From: Siphonodentalium dalli
Taxonomy: Eukaryota; Mollusca; Scaphopoda; Gadilida; Siphonodentaliidae
Length of the DNA stretch: 64,000 nucleotides
Direction: 5' to 3'
Assembly: GCA_032622095.1 (NCBI GenBank)
Contig: CP136061.1
Coordinates: 135,125,587-135,189,586 of the forward strand
Shown one piece after another: positions 1-11,465 of this stretch; positions within the stretch are counted from its first letter, which is position 1; the number at the start of each line of letters is the position of its first letter. The translations under genes and the position numbers were made by a program. The notes beneath the pieces are model-generated. The model saw only the letters and a list, made by a program, of their open reading frames with translations. It did no database searches and was not told the DNA's origin.

Positions 1-389
1 TAAAATTTACCACACAATGCTAATTTATCTTTACGTTGAAGCTTGATAATTAATGAGCGTGTGTATATGAGGCGCGTTTACATACTTTAGTGGAAATCAA
101 ATCGGGTAAAACTGCCGGATTTTTACGGACGAAATTTGATACATAGGGTATCTCGGTATCCGCTGGGCCGATTTCCCGGTATCCGCTTGCCCAATTTCCA
201 CCATTTTTGGGGTGTTGGTGTTGGAAAATTGCCAGACGGATTTTGACAAAATTTGATACTTAGTGGACCATAGTGGTAATTGTTTCCAGGGAGTGTTTTG
301 GACGGGTCAAATCGTGACCCCACCTGACCTTGACCTTCAAAATGGTCAATTCAATGTCAAAGCCCGGACGAAGTCGGGTCACCTTCTAG
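1..389 (+). mobile_element. Helitron-like element, subfamily A, 5' cut by window edge
   Basis: Only the 3' part is visible. It repeats the body seen at about 905-1177 and 35110-35390 (ATTAATGAGCG stretch, then TCTCGGTATCCGCTGGGCC). It ends in the hairpin GCCCGGACGAAGTCGGGT followed by CACCTT and CTAG at 386-389. The next element starts at the following T. No protein is encoded; short open frames here are shared with the other repeat copies. Confidence 0.65.
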
Positions 390-1177
390 TCTATTATATA
401 TTTTGGAAGATCTGTGTGTGTGTGTGTGTGTGTCTGTAATCGATGGACTCGAAAACGGCCAAGCCGATTTCGATGAAACTTGGTATGTGGGGGTATTTTC
501 TGCCGGGGAGTAACATAGGCATATTAATTTTCAGATCCGAGGTCAACTTTTCACGTGCCGAGGTCAAATCTGTTTTTACGCTGTGTTACGGGACTTTCAT
601 TTGAGTTCGGTGCTTACAAATCGATTCGAAACAGCGCGAATAATAAAAAGCCAGTCATAATAATGGCACAGTGAGAATCATACGTGTTTCCTCTTTCCAA
701 CGATATATAATGCGTATGGATCCGTTTTAGTTATCTGCCTCAATTATCAAGAAGAAGTGGTACTATCTTCCATCAGGATAAAAACAATGCGTAACTTCTA
801 TGACGTCGTTAGAGGTCATAACGTTAGATCACGTTAACGCTTAACCGGCCGATGCATTTGACTGTTTCAGACGTATTGGCGATATATCGGGCACCGCTGG
901 TAATTTATTTTTACGTTGAAACTTGATAATTAATGAGCGTGTGTATATGAGGCGCGTTTATATACTTGAGTGGAAATCAAATCGGGTTAAACTGGCGGAT
1001 TTTTACGGACGAAATTTGATGCATAGGGTATCTCGGTATCCGCTGGGCCGATTTCCCGGTATCCGCTGGGCCGATTTCCACCATTTTTGGGGTGTTGGTG
1101 TTTGACCACACCTGACCTTGACCTTCAAAGTGGTCAATTCAAGGTCAAAGCCCGGACGAAGTCGGGTCACCTTCTAG
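390..1177 (+). mobile_element. Helitron-like element, subfamily A (long variant, 788 bp)
   Basis: It starts TCTATTATATATTTTGG directly after the previous CTAG. A (GT)n tract follows, then the module CCGATTTCGATGAAACTTGG (464-483). A unique body (about 535-1085) is shared almost base for base with 34740-35310. The end is the hairpin GCCCGGACGAAGTCGGGT plus CTAG (1174-1177). It is non-coding and non-autonomous. The Helitron assignment rests on terminal structure only. Confidence 0.7.
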
Positions 1178-1911
1178 TCTATTATATATTTTGGAAGATA
1201 TGTGTGTGTGTGTGTCTGTGTGTGTGTTCGCGATGAACTCGAAAACCTCCAAGCCGATTTCGATGAAACTTGGTATGTGGGGATATTTTCGGCCGGGGGG
1301 TGGCATGGGCCTATTAATTTGTCCGTGCGACGTGACCTTGACCTTGAAATCGGGTAATTTCAAGGTCAAACGCCCGAATATCACGGGATTTCGATGAAAC
1401 TTGGTATGTGGGGCTACATAAGAACGGGGAGTGGCATAAACCTATTAATTTGCCCGTGCGATGTGACCTTGACGTTGAAATCGGGTAATTTCAAGGTCAA
1501 ACGCCCGAATATCACGGGATTTCGATGAAACTTGGTATGTGGGGGTACTTTCGTATGGGGAGTCTCATAAGCATATTCATTTGCCCATGCGACGTGACCA
1601 TGACCTTGAAATCGGTTCAATTCAAGGTCATATCGCCAATTTTGATGGGATTTCGACGAAATTTGATACGTGGGGTTACTTTTGTCCACTGAGTGTTTTG
1701 GACGGATCGAGTCGTGAGCCCGACCTGACCTTGACCTTCAAAATGATCAATTCAAGGTCAAATCGGGTAAAACCGGATGAATTTCGATGGGCACGTTTGT
1801 CGGGTACTTTTGTCCGGGCAGTGTTTTGGACTGGTCAAATCGTGACCCCACTTGACCTTCAAAATGGACAATTCAAGGTCAAAGCCCGGACGAAGTCGGG
1901 TCACCTTCTAG
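1178..1911 (+). mobile_element. Helitron-like element, subfamily A (734 bp)
   Basis: It starts TCTATTATATATTTTGG, followed by (GT)n/(CTGT) repeats. Internal monomers each carry GATTTCGATGAAACTTGG and GACCTTGA motifs. A perfect DR0 of the TGACCTTGA type lies at 1333-1347. The element ends with the GTCGGGT hairpin and CTAG at 1908-1911. No coding capacity is seen. Confidence 0.72.
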
Positions 1912-2544
1912 TCTATGATATATTTTGGGGAATCTGTCTATCTGTCTGTCTGTGTGTGTTCGCGATGGACTCGAAAACGGCCGAGCCGATTTCGATGAAA
2001 CTTGGTATGTAGGGGTACTTTCGGCCGGGGAGTGGCATGGGCCTGTTAATTGCCCGTGCAACGTGACATTGACCTTGAAATCGGGTCATTTCAAGGTCGA
2101 ACGCCCGAGTATCACGGGATTTCGATGAAAATTAGTGTCTGGGGATACTTTCGTATGGGGAGTGTCGTAAGCCTGTTCGTTTGCCCGTGCGACGTGACAT
2201 TGACCTTGAAATCGGGTCAATTCAAGGTCGAATCGCGATGGGATTTCGACGAAATTTGATACGTAGGGTTACTTTTGTCCACTTAGTGTTTTGGGCGGGT
2301 CGAGTCGTGACCCCGACCTGACCTTGACCTTCAAAATGATCAATTCGAGGTCAAATCGGGTGAAACCGGATGGATTTCGACGGGTACTTTTGTCAGGTAC
2401 TTTTGTCCGGGCAGTGTTTTGGACGGGTCAAATCGTGACCCCACCTGACCTTGACCTTCAAAATGGACAACTCAAGGTCAAATCGCGCAATTCGCCGAAA
2501 AGCAGAGGGGAAACAGCCCGGTCGAAGTCGGGTCCACCTGCTAG
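1912..2544 (+). mobile_element. Helitron-like element, subfamily A (633 bp), last of the left array
   Basis: It starts TCTATGATATATTTTGGGG with (CTGT)n at about 1935-1952 and has the same internal monomers as its left neighbour. The 3' variant is GTCGGGTCCACCTGCTAG, ending at 2544. The flank then becomes T plus unrelated AT-rich DNA, so this is the outer right end of the first head-to-tail group. Confidence 0.72.
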
Positions 2545-3030
2545 TAAATATATATAATGGATAGTGAAAATTATTTTCAGTTATTAAAACTGAAAATTAA
2601 CAATTTAACCGATAAAATACAATAATGTACTGCCAATGAATCGAACTCTATATTGACACAAGAGGCATATCGCCGTTCCCACTGGATCACGTCCATTTTG
2701 GTGTATATTTTATTCATTGCAAGGACGTTACGACCATGCCACACCCCCTCAATCAAAGAAACATTGACGTTTCAGACTGAAATTAGATATGAATATAGAC
2801 AGTATAGAAGTTGAAATTGAGTACCTTTATCTTCATCGCGATCCATATTGGACAAGACGGCAAATTTCAATATTTTCCTTCTTTTCTTTTCCATTTGCTG
2901 GGGGAGGGGGTGGAGCTAAAATTTAAAACTGACCATTGTAACCTTGGAGAAAAAGAAATTCTTCAAAAAAGTTACTCACCAAGTCGATCCCTGGGGGATT
3001 GTTGTCGACAATCTTTAGCTATATACTTAG
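2545..3030. other. Unassigned flank
   Basis: AT-rich sequence with a pyrimidine run at 2875-2895 and a G-rich run at 2900-2915. No exon, known domain or clear repeat was recognised. Confidence 0.5.
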
Positions 3031-3284
3031 CTTAAATTTGCATAATCCAAATTAACGCTCCCAAATGACTAATTACTTGGCTTCGGGGTGAAAAATATTT
3101 GATTCGAGTCGAGGAACCCACTCATCAAAGCTCAGAGTGATCAGATATCGATTTTTGAAATGTGTTATTTCCCGAAATGTGTGATTATTTGTGACCCAGA
3201 AAAAGAGTCGTCAAACTGATGGTTTGCGGATGAAGACGGATAACTCTAAAATCAAGTGGTAATACGGCCAGATTTTATGATACG
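3031..3284 (-). mobile_element. TTAA-flanked MITE, copy 1, outer part (split by the LTR element)
   Basis: Sequence from about 3050 matches 18875-19130 (CTTGGCTTCGGGG, GAGTCGAGGAACCCA and ATAACTCTAAAATCAAGTGG blocks). It stops at ATACG (3280-3284), exactly where the gypsy LTR begins. The remaining end, GGGACCGTCTGATCGG to CTTTAA, resumes at 14359-14402 in the same orientation. The interior is shorter than in the copy at 49299-49757. Confidence 0.7.
3280..3284. repeat. Target-site duplication ATACG, left
   Basis: ATACG abuts the TG end of the LTR at 3285. The same five bases follow the other LTR at 14354-14358, as expected for an LTR-element insertion. Confidence 0.88.
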
Positions 3285-3437
3285 TGTTATGTTTGGTGAA
3301 TATAACTTATTATGGAGGAATTGTGTTGAGGTAACAACGAGCATTGACAAACAAGAGGAATATATTTTAGCGAATAATAATCTGGTCTCAACCAACAGGG
3401 TACATTACAACGCGTAGTATAAGTCCAAAGTCTATCA
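3285..3437 (-). repeat. 3' LTR of the gypsy element (153 bp)
   Basis: On the plus strand it begins TGTTATGTTTGGTG and ends AAGTCTATCA. It is the same length as 14201-14353; the single difference I see is C versus T at about 3372. The element is on the minus strand, so this is its 3' LTR. Confidence 0.9.
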
Positions 3438-3489
3438 TCTCCCTTCCGAGATTAAGTCCATCAATCTATCACCTCCCTTCCGAAATTAA
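3438..3489 (-). other. Polypurine tract, duplicated
   Basis: On the minus strand GGAAGGGAGA directly precedes the 3' LTR (3438-3447), the standard site for plus-strand priming. A second, near-identical block (purine tract plus the first bases of the LTR) lies at about 3454-3489, so the LTR edge with its PPT is tandemly duplicated with a period of about 36 bp. Confidence 0.75.
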
Positions 3490-6055
3490 GTTCATAATCT
3501 CCTCTCTCGTTTCGGCCAATTTGGCCGGTTACTTCATGTCTGTTTTTCATCTGACGTGTGTGTAGAATAAATGATGTGGAGGATTTATGAAAATGTTAGC
3601 CCAAACTACATTTCCAAGTAACGATGGTTTTGTTGTTTATTTTGAGGAATAATACCGCGTCAGATGAATTCAGCCCAAATATGTTAACAGTTGTCGTATA
3701 AAACATTCGGCAGTAGGTTAGCGTTATTTAGTATTTGTGGATGTCCTTTAACATGGGGAAAATAGACTACTGCGCTTGAACGAGCATGTGAATTTGTCGT
3801 TTTTAATGTATAGCAACTTGATAATCAATAGCAGAGGCATTCTCTGTCAAATATGGTCGCTCTATTTACGGTATTAATTGCTGAACTTTCTAAAGTAAAC
3901 TACGCGTAAACGGATACATACGGTAAATTATAGAACGTGTCGAAATCGGCCTAATCGCCCCAGGGCCAACTCGCCCCAGTCGACGTGTGTCAATTCGGTA
4001 CCTACTATAACATGTACCCGAGGATGAGTCTGGCTCGGAATAAAATATGTATACGGGTGTTATATAGCGTTTTGTCCGTTGTTTCTCAATGAATATTATT
4101 GAAATTTGGTGTATATGTCCGGGCTGGGACATGGAATACAACAACGTTTGAATTGTTTTTAAATTTACAAATTTGTTGATTTTATTCATTTTTTATTTCG
4201 TTCTGAAAACACACTATAAAGTGTATATAATATAATAACGAACACGAGACATACATAATTTATAAACTGTTAACAAGAGATATCAAATTCAATACATGAC
4301 AAAGATGACTCAGTGGAGTTTATAAAGTGAACATAAAAACATTGAGGTAAGAATCTTTTTAAGGAATGCAACTTTATTTAATGATAATAAACACATAAAT
4401 TAAAATAACAAACATGAGACATACATAATTTATAAACTGTTAACAAAAGATATCAAACTCAATACATGACAAAGATGACTCAGTGAAGTTTATAAAGTGA
4501 ACATAAAAATATTAAGGTAAGAATATTTTTAAGCATTATACCAAACCGTTTAGCACAGACCACAGTCCACTTCACTCATCCGATCATCACCAAACTTCAT
4601 ATTTATCTTGATATTGATCTATCAGATGAGAGCCATCAAATATTTTTTTAATTTCATAGGAAAAAATGGTCGCCAGCGGCCATATTGCATTTACCGTATT
4701 TTACGTTATATGTTATCGCGTTATGTCGATATCTAGTATTACATTGACTGTAACAGATGAAATTATTCCCCTCTTCGGATAGAGTGTCACTGAAACTTTA
4801 TTTGGTCAGACTGTCTGTATAATCACTGAGTATATATGGCAATAATCTGTAATAAGATGTAGCACTATTTTATTTTATATTTACACGCAGTGCTGTTTTT
4901 ATACAACAATTCTAATCCCCCCTAGATCATCATGTGATCGACCATACATCGCGCGAGGACCTGGTTGAATTAAGGGGGGGGGGTTATGGATCACTTCTGT
5001 CCTCAAGCTAGATTATACTTATGACATTTAATGGCATGTTTCTAACGTGGAGGGTTAGATATGCTTGAGAAACCACCATTCTTTAATTCACACCAAGTTC
5101 TCAGCTGTCATGAACCCATAGCCATGATATATGGTTTATTTTATGTATACTAGTAATATAGTTATTTTCAGTACCTTTATATACCTGTACTGTGTATAAC
5201 AATGCATATAAATTAATCCATGTATACATGTATATTGATTCAACGGATTCAGTGGTTTTGTCCATCAGTCTATCAAATTTGCGGGGAAAACATGGCCACA
5301 AGCAGTACACCCTGCTAAATTTCGAATTTGAATCAATTGGCACACCCTGCAGCCAGCTTTTATTGGAGAACTTTTTCTCATGTGGATATTTTGGGTCACC
5401 GCTAGATGTGAGCCATATTTTGTTCTCAAACTGTCCTTGTGAAGACATCACTGCCAGCGGTGATCTTCAATTTTACTATTTTTATGGCTAAATAATTTGG
5501 TTGATCCTACAGACGACACCCCTTGTCCGATCGTCACCAGATTCCACAATGATCTTCTGGATAACCAGCGTGAGAGTAATCTAATTTTCCCGAATTTCGT
5601 TAAAAAACATTACCACAGACAGCAATTTGGTACCTTACTCTTTGATCCTCTTTTGCATGACTGAATTGTTTAGCAACTGTACAGACATATCCCTCATCTG
5701 ATAGTCACCAAACTTCATATTGATCTTCGGGCTGACAACTAGATGGGAGCTATCGAATGCTTTGAATTTTTTTTGGAAAACATTGTCGCCAGCAGTCATC
5801 TTCTATTTTGGTTTTTATATACATGTATATCTCTTCATGCGGATAGCCAGTATTACGTAGGTACTTCAACTTTCCGCATTCCTGTCATCATTTGAAATAT
5901 AAAAATTTACCTGATACATGCACCCTTCAAATTGTTTTTCGTCGTATCTATTTTAATGACCCGCATGCTAATATTGATACAGATATATTTGTCAAACATT
6001 TCTTTGTACAATATACAGGTATTTAGTTTGTAACTAAATCTAGAAATATATAATA

Positions 6056-6556
6056 GTAGCTGGTGGACCCGACTTCGTCCGGGATGTTCCCCTCTGATTT
6101 TCGGAGAATTGGGCGATTTAACCTTGAATTGACTATTTTAAAGGTGAAGGTTATGTCGGGGTCACGATTTGACCCGTCCAAAACACTCCCCGGACAAAAG
6201 TCACGACAAAAAGTACCCGTCGAAATCCGTCCGGCTTTACCCGATTTGACCTTGAATTGACAATTTTGAATGTCAAGATCAGGTCAGGGTCATGATTTGA
6301 CCCAACCGAAACACTCCTGGGACAAAAGTAACAGTAGGTATCAAATTTCGTTGAAATACTTTCGTTTTACCAGATTTGACATTGAATTGATCTTTTTGAA
6401 TGTCAAAGTCAGGTCGGGATCAACATTTGACCCGTCCAAAATACTCCCTGGAAATAATTTCCCCTAGGTATCAAATTTCGTCAAATCTGTCAGGCAGTTT
6501 TCCCGGCCATAGCTAACAGACAAACAGACAGACAAATGTCAAAAATATATATTAGA
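6056..6556 (-). mobile_element. Helitron-like segment inside 3.4-kb copy 1 (downstream member)
   Basis: On the minus strand it starts TCTAATATATATTTTTGAC with a short (CTGT) tract just after the CTAG of its neighbour. It carries the GACCTTGA-type monomers of subfamily A and ends CCGGACGAAGTCGGG, CCACCAG, CTAC. The usual CTAG end is changed to CTAC. Confidence 0.6.
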
Positions 6557-6934
6557 CTAGCTGATGTACTCGACTTCGTTCGGGCTAGTTAGGGATTTTT
6601 TTGTGATCGCCTCCATCTGGACAGTACCCAGTATATACATCGTCTGGCCAAACTATTGTTCAATTGGTCCAGAAACATGCCTATATCAGCACGTTCGAGA
6701 ACATGGTCCCACGTGAAATTGGACCCGTCCATATTGCTCCCGGGATCGAAGTAGTCCTACACACAAATTTTTAGTCGGATCGGTCAAGGTCCAGAAACAT
6801 GCCTATGAGCGAGGTCAAGTTGACACGTTAAATACCAAATTCGAGCAGTGTTAGAGTCTATAACACATACACACATGCATTCATGCATACACACATACAT
6901 ACATACAGACAGGTGTTTCAAAATGTATAATCGA
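6557..6934 (-). mobile_element. Helitron-like segment inside 3.4-kb copy 1 (upstream member)
   Basis: On the minus strand it starts TCGATTATACATTTTG after an A, followed by a (CTGT)/(ATGT) microsatellite. It ends GCCCGAACGAAGTCGAGT, ACATCAG and CTAG at 6557-6560. Confidence 0.6.
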
Positions 6935-9470
6935 TAGCTACAACAATTCTGTGGTAGATAGTTCACGGCCGACCTGATGCATGCATCTTAGTTTTCTTGT
7001 TTCGGCCAATTTGGCCGGTTACTTCATGTGACTTTTTCATCTGACGTGTGTGTCGGATAATTGATCTGGAGGATTTATCTAAATGTTAGCCCAAACTACA
7101 TTTCCAAGTAACGATGGTTTTGTTGTTTATTTTGAGGAATAATACCGCGTCAGATGAATTCAGCCCAAATATGTTAACAGTTGTCGTGTCAAACATTCGG
7201 CAGTAGGTTAGCGTTATTTAGTATTTGTGGATGTCCTTTAACATGGAGAAAATAGACTACTGCGCTTGAACGAGCATGTGAATTTGTCGTTTTTAATGTA
7301 CAGCAACTTGATAATCAATAACAGAGGCATTCTCTGTCAAATAAGGTCGCTCTATTTACGGTATTAATTGCGGAACTTTCTAAAGTAAACTACGCGTAAA
7401 CGGATACATACGGTAAATTATAGAATGTGCCGGAATCGGCCTAATCGCCCCAGGGCCAACTCGCCCAGTCGACGTGTGTCAATTCGGTACCTACTATAAC
7501 ATGTACCCGAGTCCGATACGGAATAAAAGATGTATACGGGTGTTATATAGCGTTTGGTCCGTTGTTTCTCAATGAATATTATTGAAATTTGGTGTATATG
7601 TCCGGGCTGGGACATGGAATACAACAACGTTTGAATTGTTTTTAAATTTACAAATTTGTTGATTTTATTCAATTTTTTTTCGTTCTGAAAACACACTATA
7701 AAGTGTATATAATATAATAACGAACACGAGACATACATAATTTATAAACTGTTAACAAAAGATATCAAATTCAATACATGACAAAGATGACTCAGTGGAG
7801 TTTATAAAGTGAACATAAAAACATTGAGGTAAGAATCTTTTTAAGGAATGCAACTTTATTTAATGATAATAAACACATAAATTAAAATAACAAACATGAG
7901 ACATACATGATTTATAAACTGTTAACAAAAGATATCAAACTCAATACATGACAAAGATGACTCAGTGAAGTTTATAAAGTGAACATAAAAATATTAAGGT
8001 AAGAATCTTTTTAAGCATTACTAAACCGTTTAGCACAGACCACAGTCCACTTCACTCATCCGATCATCACCAAACTTCATATTTATCTTGATATTGATCT
8101 ATCAGATGAGAGCTATCAAATATTTTTTTAATCTCATAGGAAAAAATGGTCGCCAGCGGCCATATTGCATTTACGTTATATTTTATCGCGTCATGTCGAT
8201 ATCTAGTATTACTTAGAAATTTCACCTTTCCAGATTCATAATTGCTCCATTGACTGTAACAGATGAAATTATTCCCCTCTTCGGATAGAGTGTCACTGAA
8301 ACTTTATTTTGTCAGACTGTCTGTATAATCACTGATTATATATGGCAATAATCTGTAATAAGATGTAGCACTATTTTATTTTATATTTACATGCAGTGCT
8401 GTTTTTATACATCAATTCTAACCCCCCTAGATCATCATGTGATCGATCATACATCGCGCGAGGACCTGGTTGAATTAAGGGGGGTTTTATGGATCACTTC
8501 TGTCCTCAAGCTAGATTACACTTATGACATTTAATGGCATGTTTCTAACGTGGAGGGTTAGATATGCTTGAGAAACCACCACTCTTTAATTCACACCAAG
8601 TTCTCAGCTGTCATGTTCGGATATTAGAACCCATAGCCATGATATATGGTTTATTTTGTGTATACTAGTAATATAGTTATTTTCAGTACCTTTATATACC
8701 AGTACTGTGTATAACAATGCATATAAATTAATCCATGTATACATGTATATTGATTCAACGGATTCAGTGGTTTTGTCCATCAGTCTATCAAATTTGCGGG
8801 GAAAACATGGCCACAAGCAGTACACCCTGCTAAATTTCGAATTTGAATCAATTGGCGCACCCTGCAGCCAGCTTTTATTGGAGAACGTTTTCTTATGTGG
8901 ATATTTTGGGTCACCGCTAGATGTGAGCCATATTTTGTTCTCAAACTGTCCTTGTGAAGACATCACTGCCAGCGGTGATCTTCAATTTTACTATTTTTAT
9001 GGCTAAATAATTTGGTTGATCCTACAGACGACACCCCTTGTCCGATCGTCATCAGATTCCACAATTATCTTCTGGATAACCAGGGTGAGAGTAATCTAAT
9101 TTTCCCGAATTTCGTTAAAAAACATTACCACAGGCAGCAATTTGGTATCTTACTCTTTGATCCTCTTTTGCATGACTGAATTGTTTAGCAACTGTACAGA
9201 CATATCCCTCATCTGGTTTTTATATACATGTATATCTCTTCATGCGGATAGCCAGTATTACGTAGGTACTTCAACTTTCTGCATTCCTGTCATCATTTGA
9301 AATATAAAAATTTACCTGATACATGCACCCTTCAAAATTTGTTTCGTCGTATCTATTTTAATGACCCGTATGGTAATATTGATACAGATATATTTGTCAA
9401 ACATTTCTTTGTACAATATACAGGTATTTAGTTTGTAACTAAATCTAGAAATATATAATAGTAGCTCGTG

Positions 9471-9962
9471 GACCCCACTTCGTCCGGGATGTTCCCCTCT
9501 GATTTTCGGAGAAATGCGCGATTTAACCTTGAATTGACTATTTTAAAGGTGAAGGTCATGTCGGGGTCACGATTTGACCCGTCCAAAACACTCCCCGGAC
9601 AAAAGTCACGACAAAAGTACCCGTCGAAATCCGCCCGGCATTATACCCGATTTGACCTTGAATTGACAATTTTGAATGTCAAGATCAGGTCAGGGTCATG
9701 ATTTGACCCACCCGAAACACTCCTGGGACAAAAGTAACAGTAAGTATCAAATTTCGTTGAAATACTTCCGTTTTACCAGATTTGACCTTGAATTGATCTT
9801 TTTGAATGTCAAAGTCAGGTCGGGATCAAGATTTGACCCGTCCAAAATACTCCCTGGAAATAATTTCCCCTAGGTATCAAATTTCGTCAAATCTGTCCGG
9901 CAGTTTTCCCGGCCATAGCTAACAGACAAACAGACAGACAAATGTCCAAAATATATATTAAA
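9471..9962 (-). mobile_element. Helitron-like segment inside 3.4-kb copy 2 (downstream member)
   Basis: Counterpart of 6056-6556, with GACCTTGA monomers and a CTAC terminus (9471-9474). The first base after the neighbour's CTAG gives TTTAATATATATTTTGGAC rather than TCTAATATA. Confidence 0.55.
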
Positions 9963-10349
9963 CTAGCTGATGTACTCGACTTCGTTCGGGCTAGTTAGGG
10001 ATTTTTTTTGTGATCGCCTCCATCTGGACAGTACCCAGTATATACAGCGTCTGGCCAAACTATTGTTCAATTGGTCCAGAAACATGCCTATATCAGCACG
10101 TTCGAGAACATGGTCCCACGTGAAATTGGACCCGTCCATATTGCTCCCGGGATCGAAGTAGTCCTACACAAAAATTTTTAGTCGGATCGGTCAAGGTCCA
10201 GAAACATGCCTATGAGCGAGTTCAAGTTGACACGTTAAATACCAAATTCGAGCAGTGTTAGAGTCTATAACACATACACACATGCATTCACGCATACACA
10301 CATACATACATACATACAGACAGACAGGTGTTTCAAAATGTATAATCGA
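9963..10349 (-). mobile_element. Helitron-like segment inside 3.4-kb copy 2 (upstream member)
   Basis: Counterpart of 6557-6934. It starts TCGATTATACATTTTG on the minus strand at 10349 and ends with the hairpin plus CTAG at 9963-9966. Confidence 0.55.
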
Positions 10350-10501
10350 TAGCTACAACAATTCTATGGTAGATAGTTCACGGCCGACCTGATGCATGCA
10401 TCTTAGTTTTCTTGTATCCACTGTTGTCGAAGTAACGTTTATCACCCTGAGAGTCATATCTCTTCAATTAACCGTTTCGGAGGATTCCGATCTCGTTGGC
10501 T

Positions 10502-11425
10502 TCATCTTGGGGCTATGTTTTCAGACGCGGGAGTACCGTTTTGATTAACAGGCGGGTCTGCTATGATCTGTGTATTTGCTGGTGGCTTACCGCTGTTCTC
10601 GACAATCGGATATATTTTCCGTAAGAATCGCCGGTTTCTTCTCCAAACCCGTCCGGACGGTAACTTAACAAGATAGTCACGATTAGGGCCTACTTCGGTT
10701 ACAGTCCCATAAATATCCCACCGTTTAGTATTATGGCTCTGAATTGCGCGCTTGTGGATTGGTAGTGTGTCCCTAGAGGGGTGGCCGAACACAATTTGAG
10801 CTGGAGAACATCCATTAGAGCGAGGTGTGTTGCGCCACTGTAACAATCCTTTCAATCATTTGTCCATGTCCACAGACCTTTTTCGTTCGCAATAGCTCGC
10901 TTTGAGTAGCGATTTCATAGCTTTCACACTTGCCTCACCATAGGAGTTAGACCGTGGGTAGTGCGGAGAAGACGTGATCTGTTTAACTCCCCAGTCTACT
11001 AGAAACATTTGGAACAATCGTGATGTGTATTGTGGGCCATTGTCTGTGTATAATATGGTTGAAACAGCTGTATCTACAAATGTCTTCCTGAATGATTCGA
11101 TGAGAGCACTGGAAGTGGTGTCTTTACCAAGACCAAACACGGATTGCCAACCAGACTTCACATCCGTAATAATCAGATACATGAAACCATTACATGTAAA
11201 CAAATCGGAGCACATGTGCTCAAACACACGCGTAGGGTCGGTGTGGCGTTGGAGTGGTTCCTTGCAATGAGACGGGAGATTTTTAGCACAAGACGAACAC
11301 GATCGAACTATTCTCTCAATATCGCTGTCGATCCTTGGCCAGTAAACGACAAGACGAGCTCTCCGTTTTGTGCGTTCAATTCCCCGGTGACTATCATGAA
11401 GTTTCTCGAGTATAGACTTTCTCAT
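10502..11425 (-). pseudogene. Gypsy integrase, interrupted
   Basis: The minus-strand frame 10856-11425 shows an HHCC-type zinc region (HDSH followed by CSSC), then catalytic-core landmarks: Asp in CSDLF, Asp in YTDNGPQYTS and Glu in SYGEASVK, the DD35E order of LTR integrases. An in-frame TGA (10856-10858) separates it from 10502-10855, which continues the core and the C-terminal part (WRNTPRSNG, VKLPSGRVWRRNRRF). The start of the domain is also broken by a frameshift near 11420-11490. The family is clear; the copy is non-functional. Confidence 0.85.
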
Positions 11426-11465
11426 TTGGAATGACTATAGACGACAACCACATACAACAAATCCA

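Larger units (their letters stand above)
3510..6999 (+). repeat. 3.4-kb repeat, tandem copy 1 (3490 bp)
   Basis: It starts TTTCGGCCAATTTGGCC and ends TGCATGCATCTTAGTTTTCTTG. It is followed directly by copy 2 and matched in inverse orientation at 58763-62032. It contains degenerate monomers with CCGATCATCACCAAACTTCAT (4578-4598) and, on the minus strand, two head-to-tail Helitron-like segments (6056-6934). Relative to copies 2 and 3 it lacks about 35 bp near 4742. No inverted termini or transposase were seen. Open frames of about 100-120 aa are conserved between copies on both strands and are not convincing genes. Confidence 0.75.
7000..10414 (+). repeat. 3.4-kb repeat, tandem copy 2 (3415 bp)
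   Basis: It has the same ends as copy 1 and joins it directly at 6999/7000. Its right flank (TATCCACTG at 10415) leads into the gypsy integrase region. It keeps the roughly 35-bp block missing from copy 1 but lacks about 110 bp that copies 1 and 3 have (5698-5810 in copy 1). The copies therefore accumulated separate deletions. Confidence 0.75.

Noticed and set aside
1539-2012. 157-aa open frame
   Set aside because: It crosses two Helitron-like units and their CTAG junction, with the same repeat peptide seen in other frames.
3285-3437. Solo LTR
   Set aside because: The second LTR and matching target duplication at 14201-14358 show it is part of a whole insertion.
6784-6966. Cys/Met-rich small open frame over a CATACA microsatellite
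   Set aside because: Microsatellite translation only.
8604-8966. 120-aa open frame present in all three 3.4-kb repeat copies
   Set aside because: The opposite strand is equally open, it spans degenerate monomer blocks, and no start context or domain supports it.
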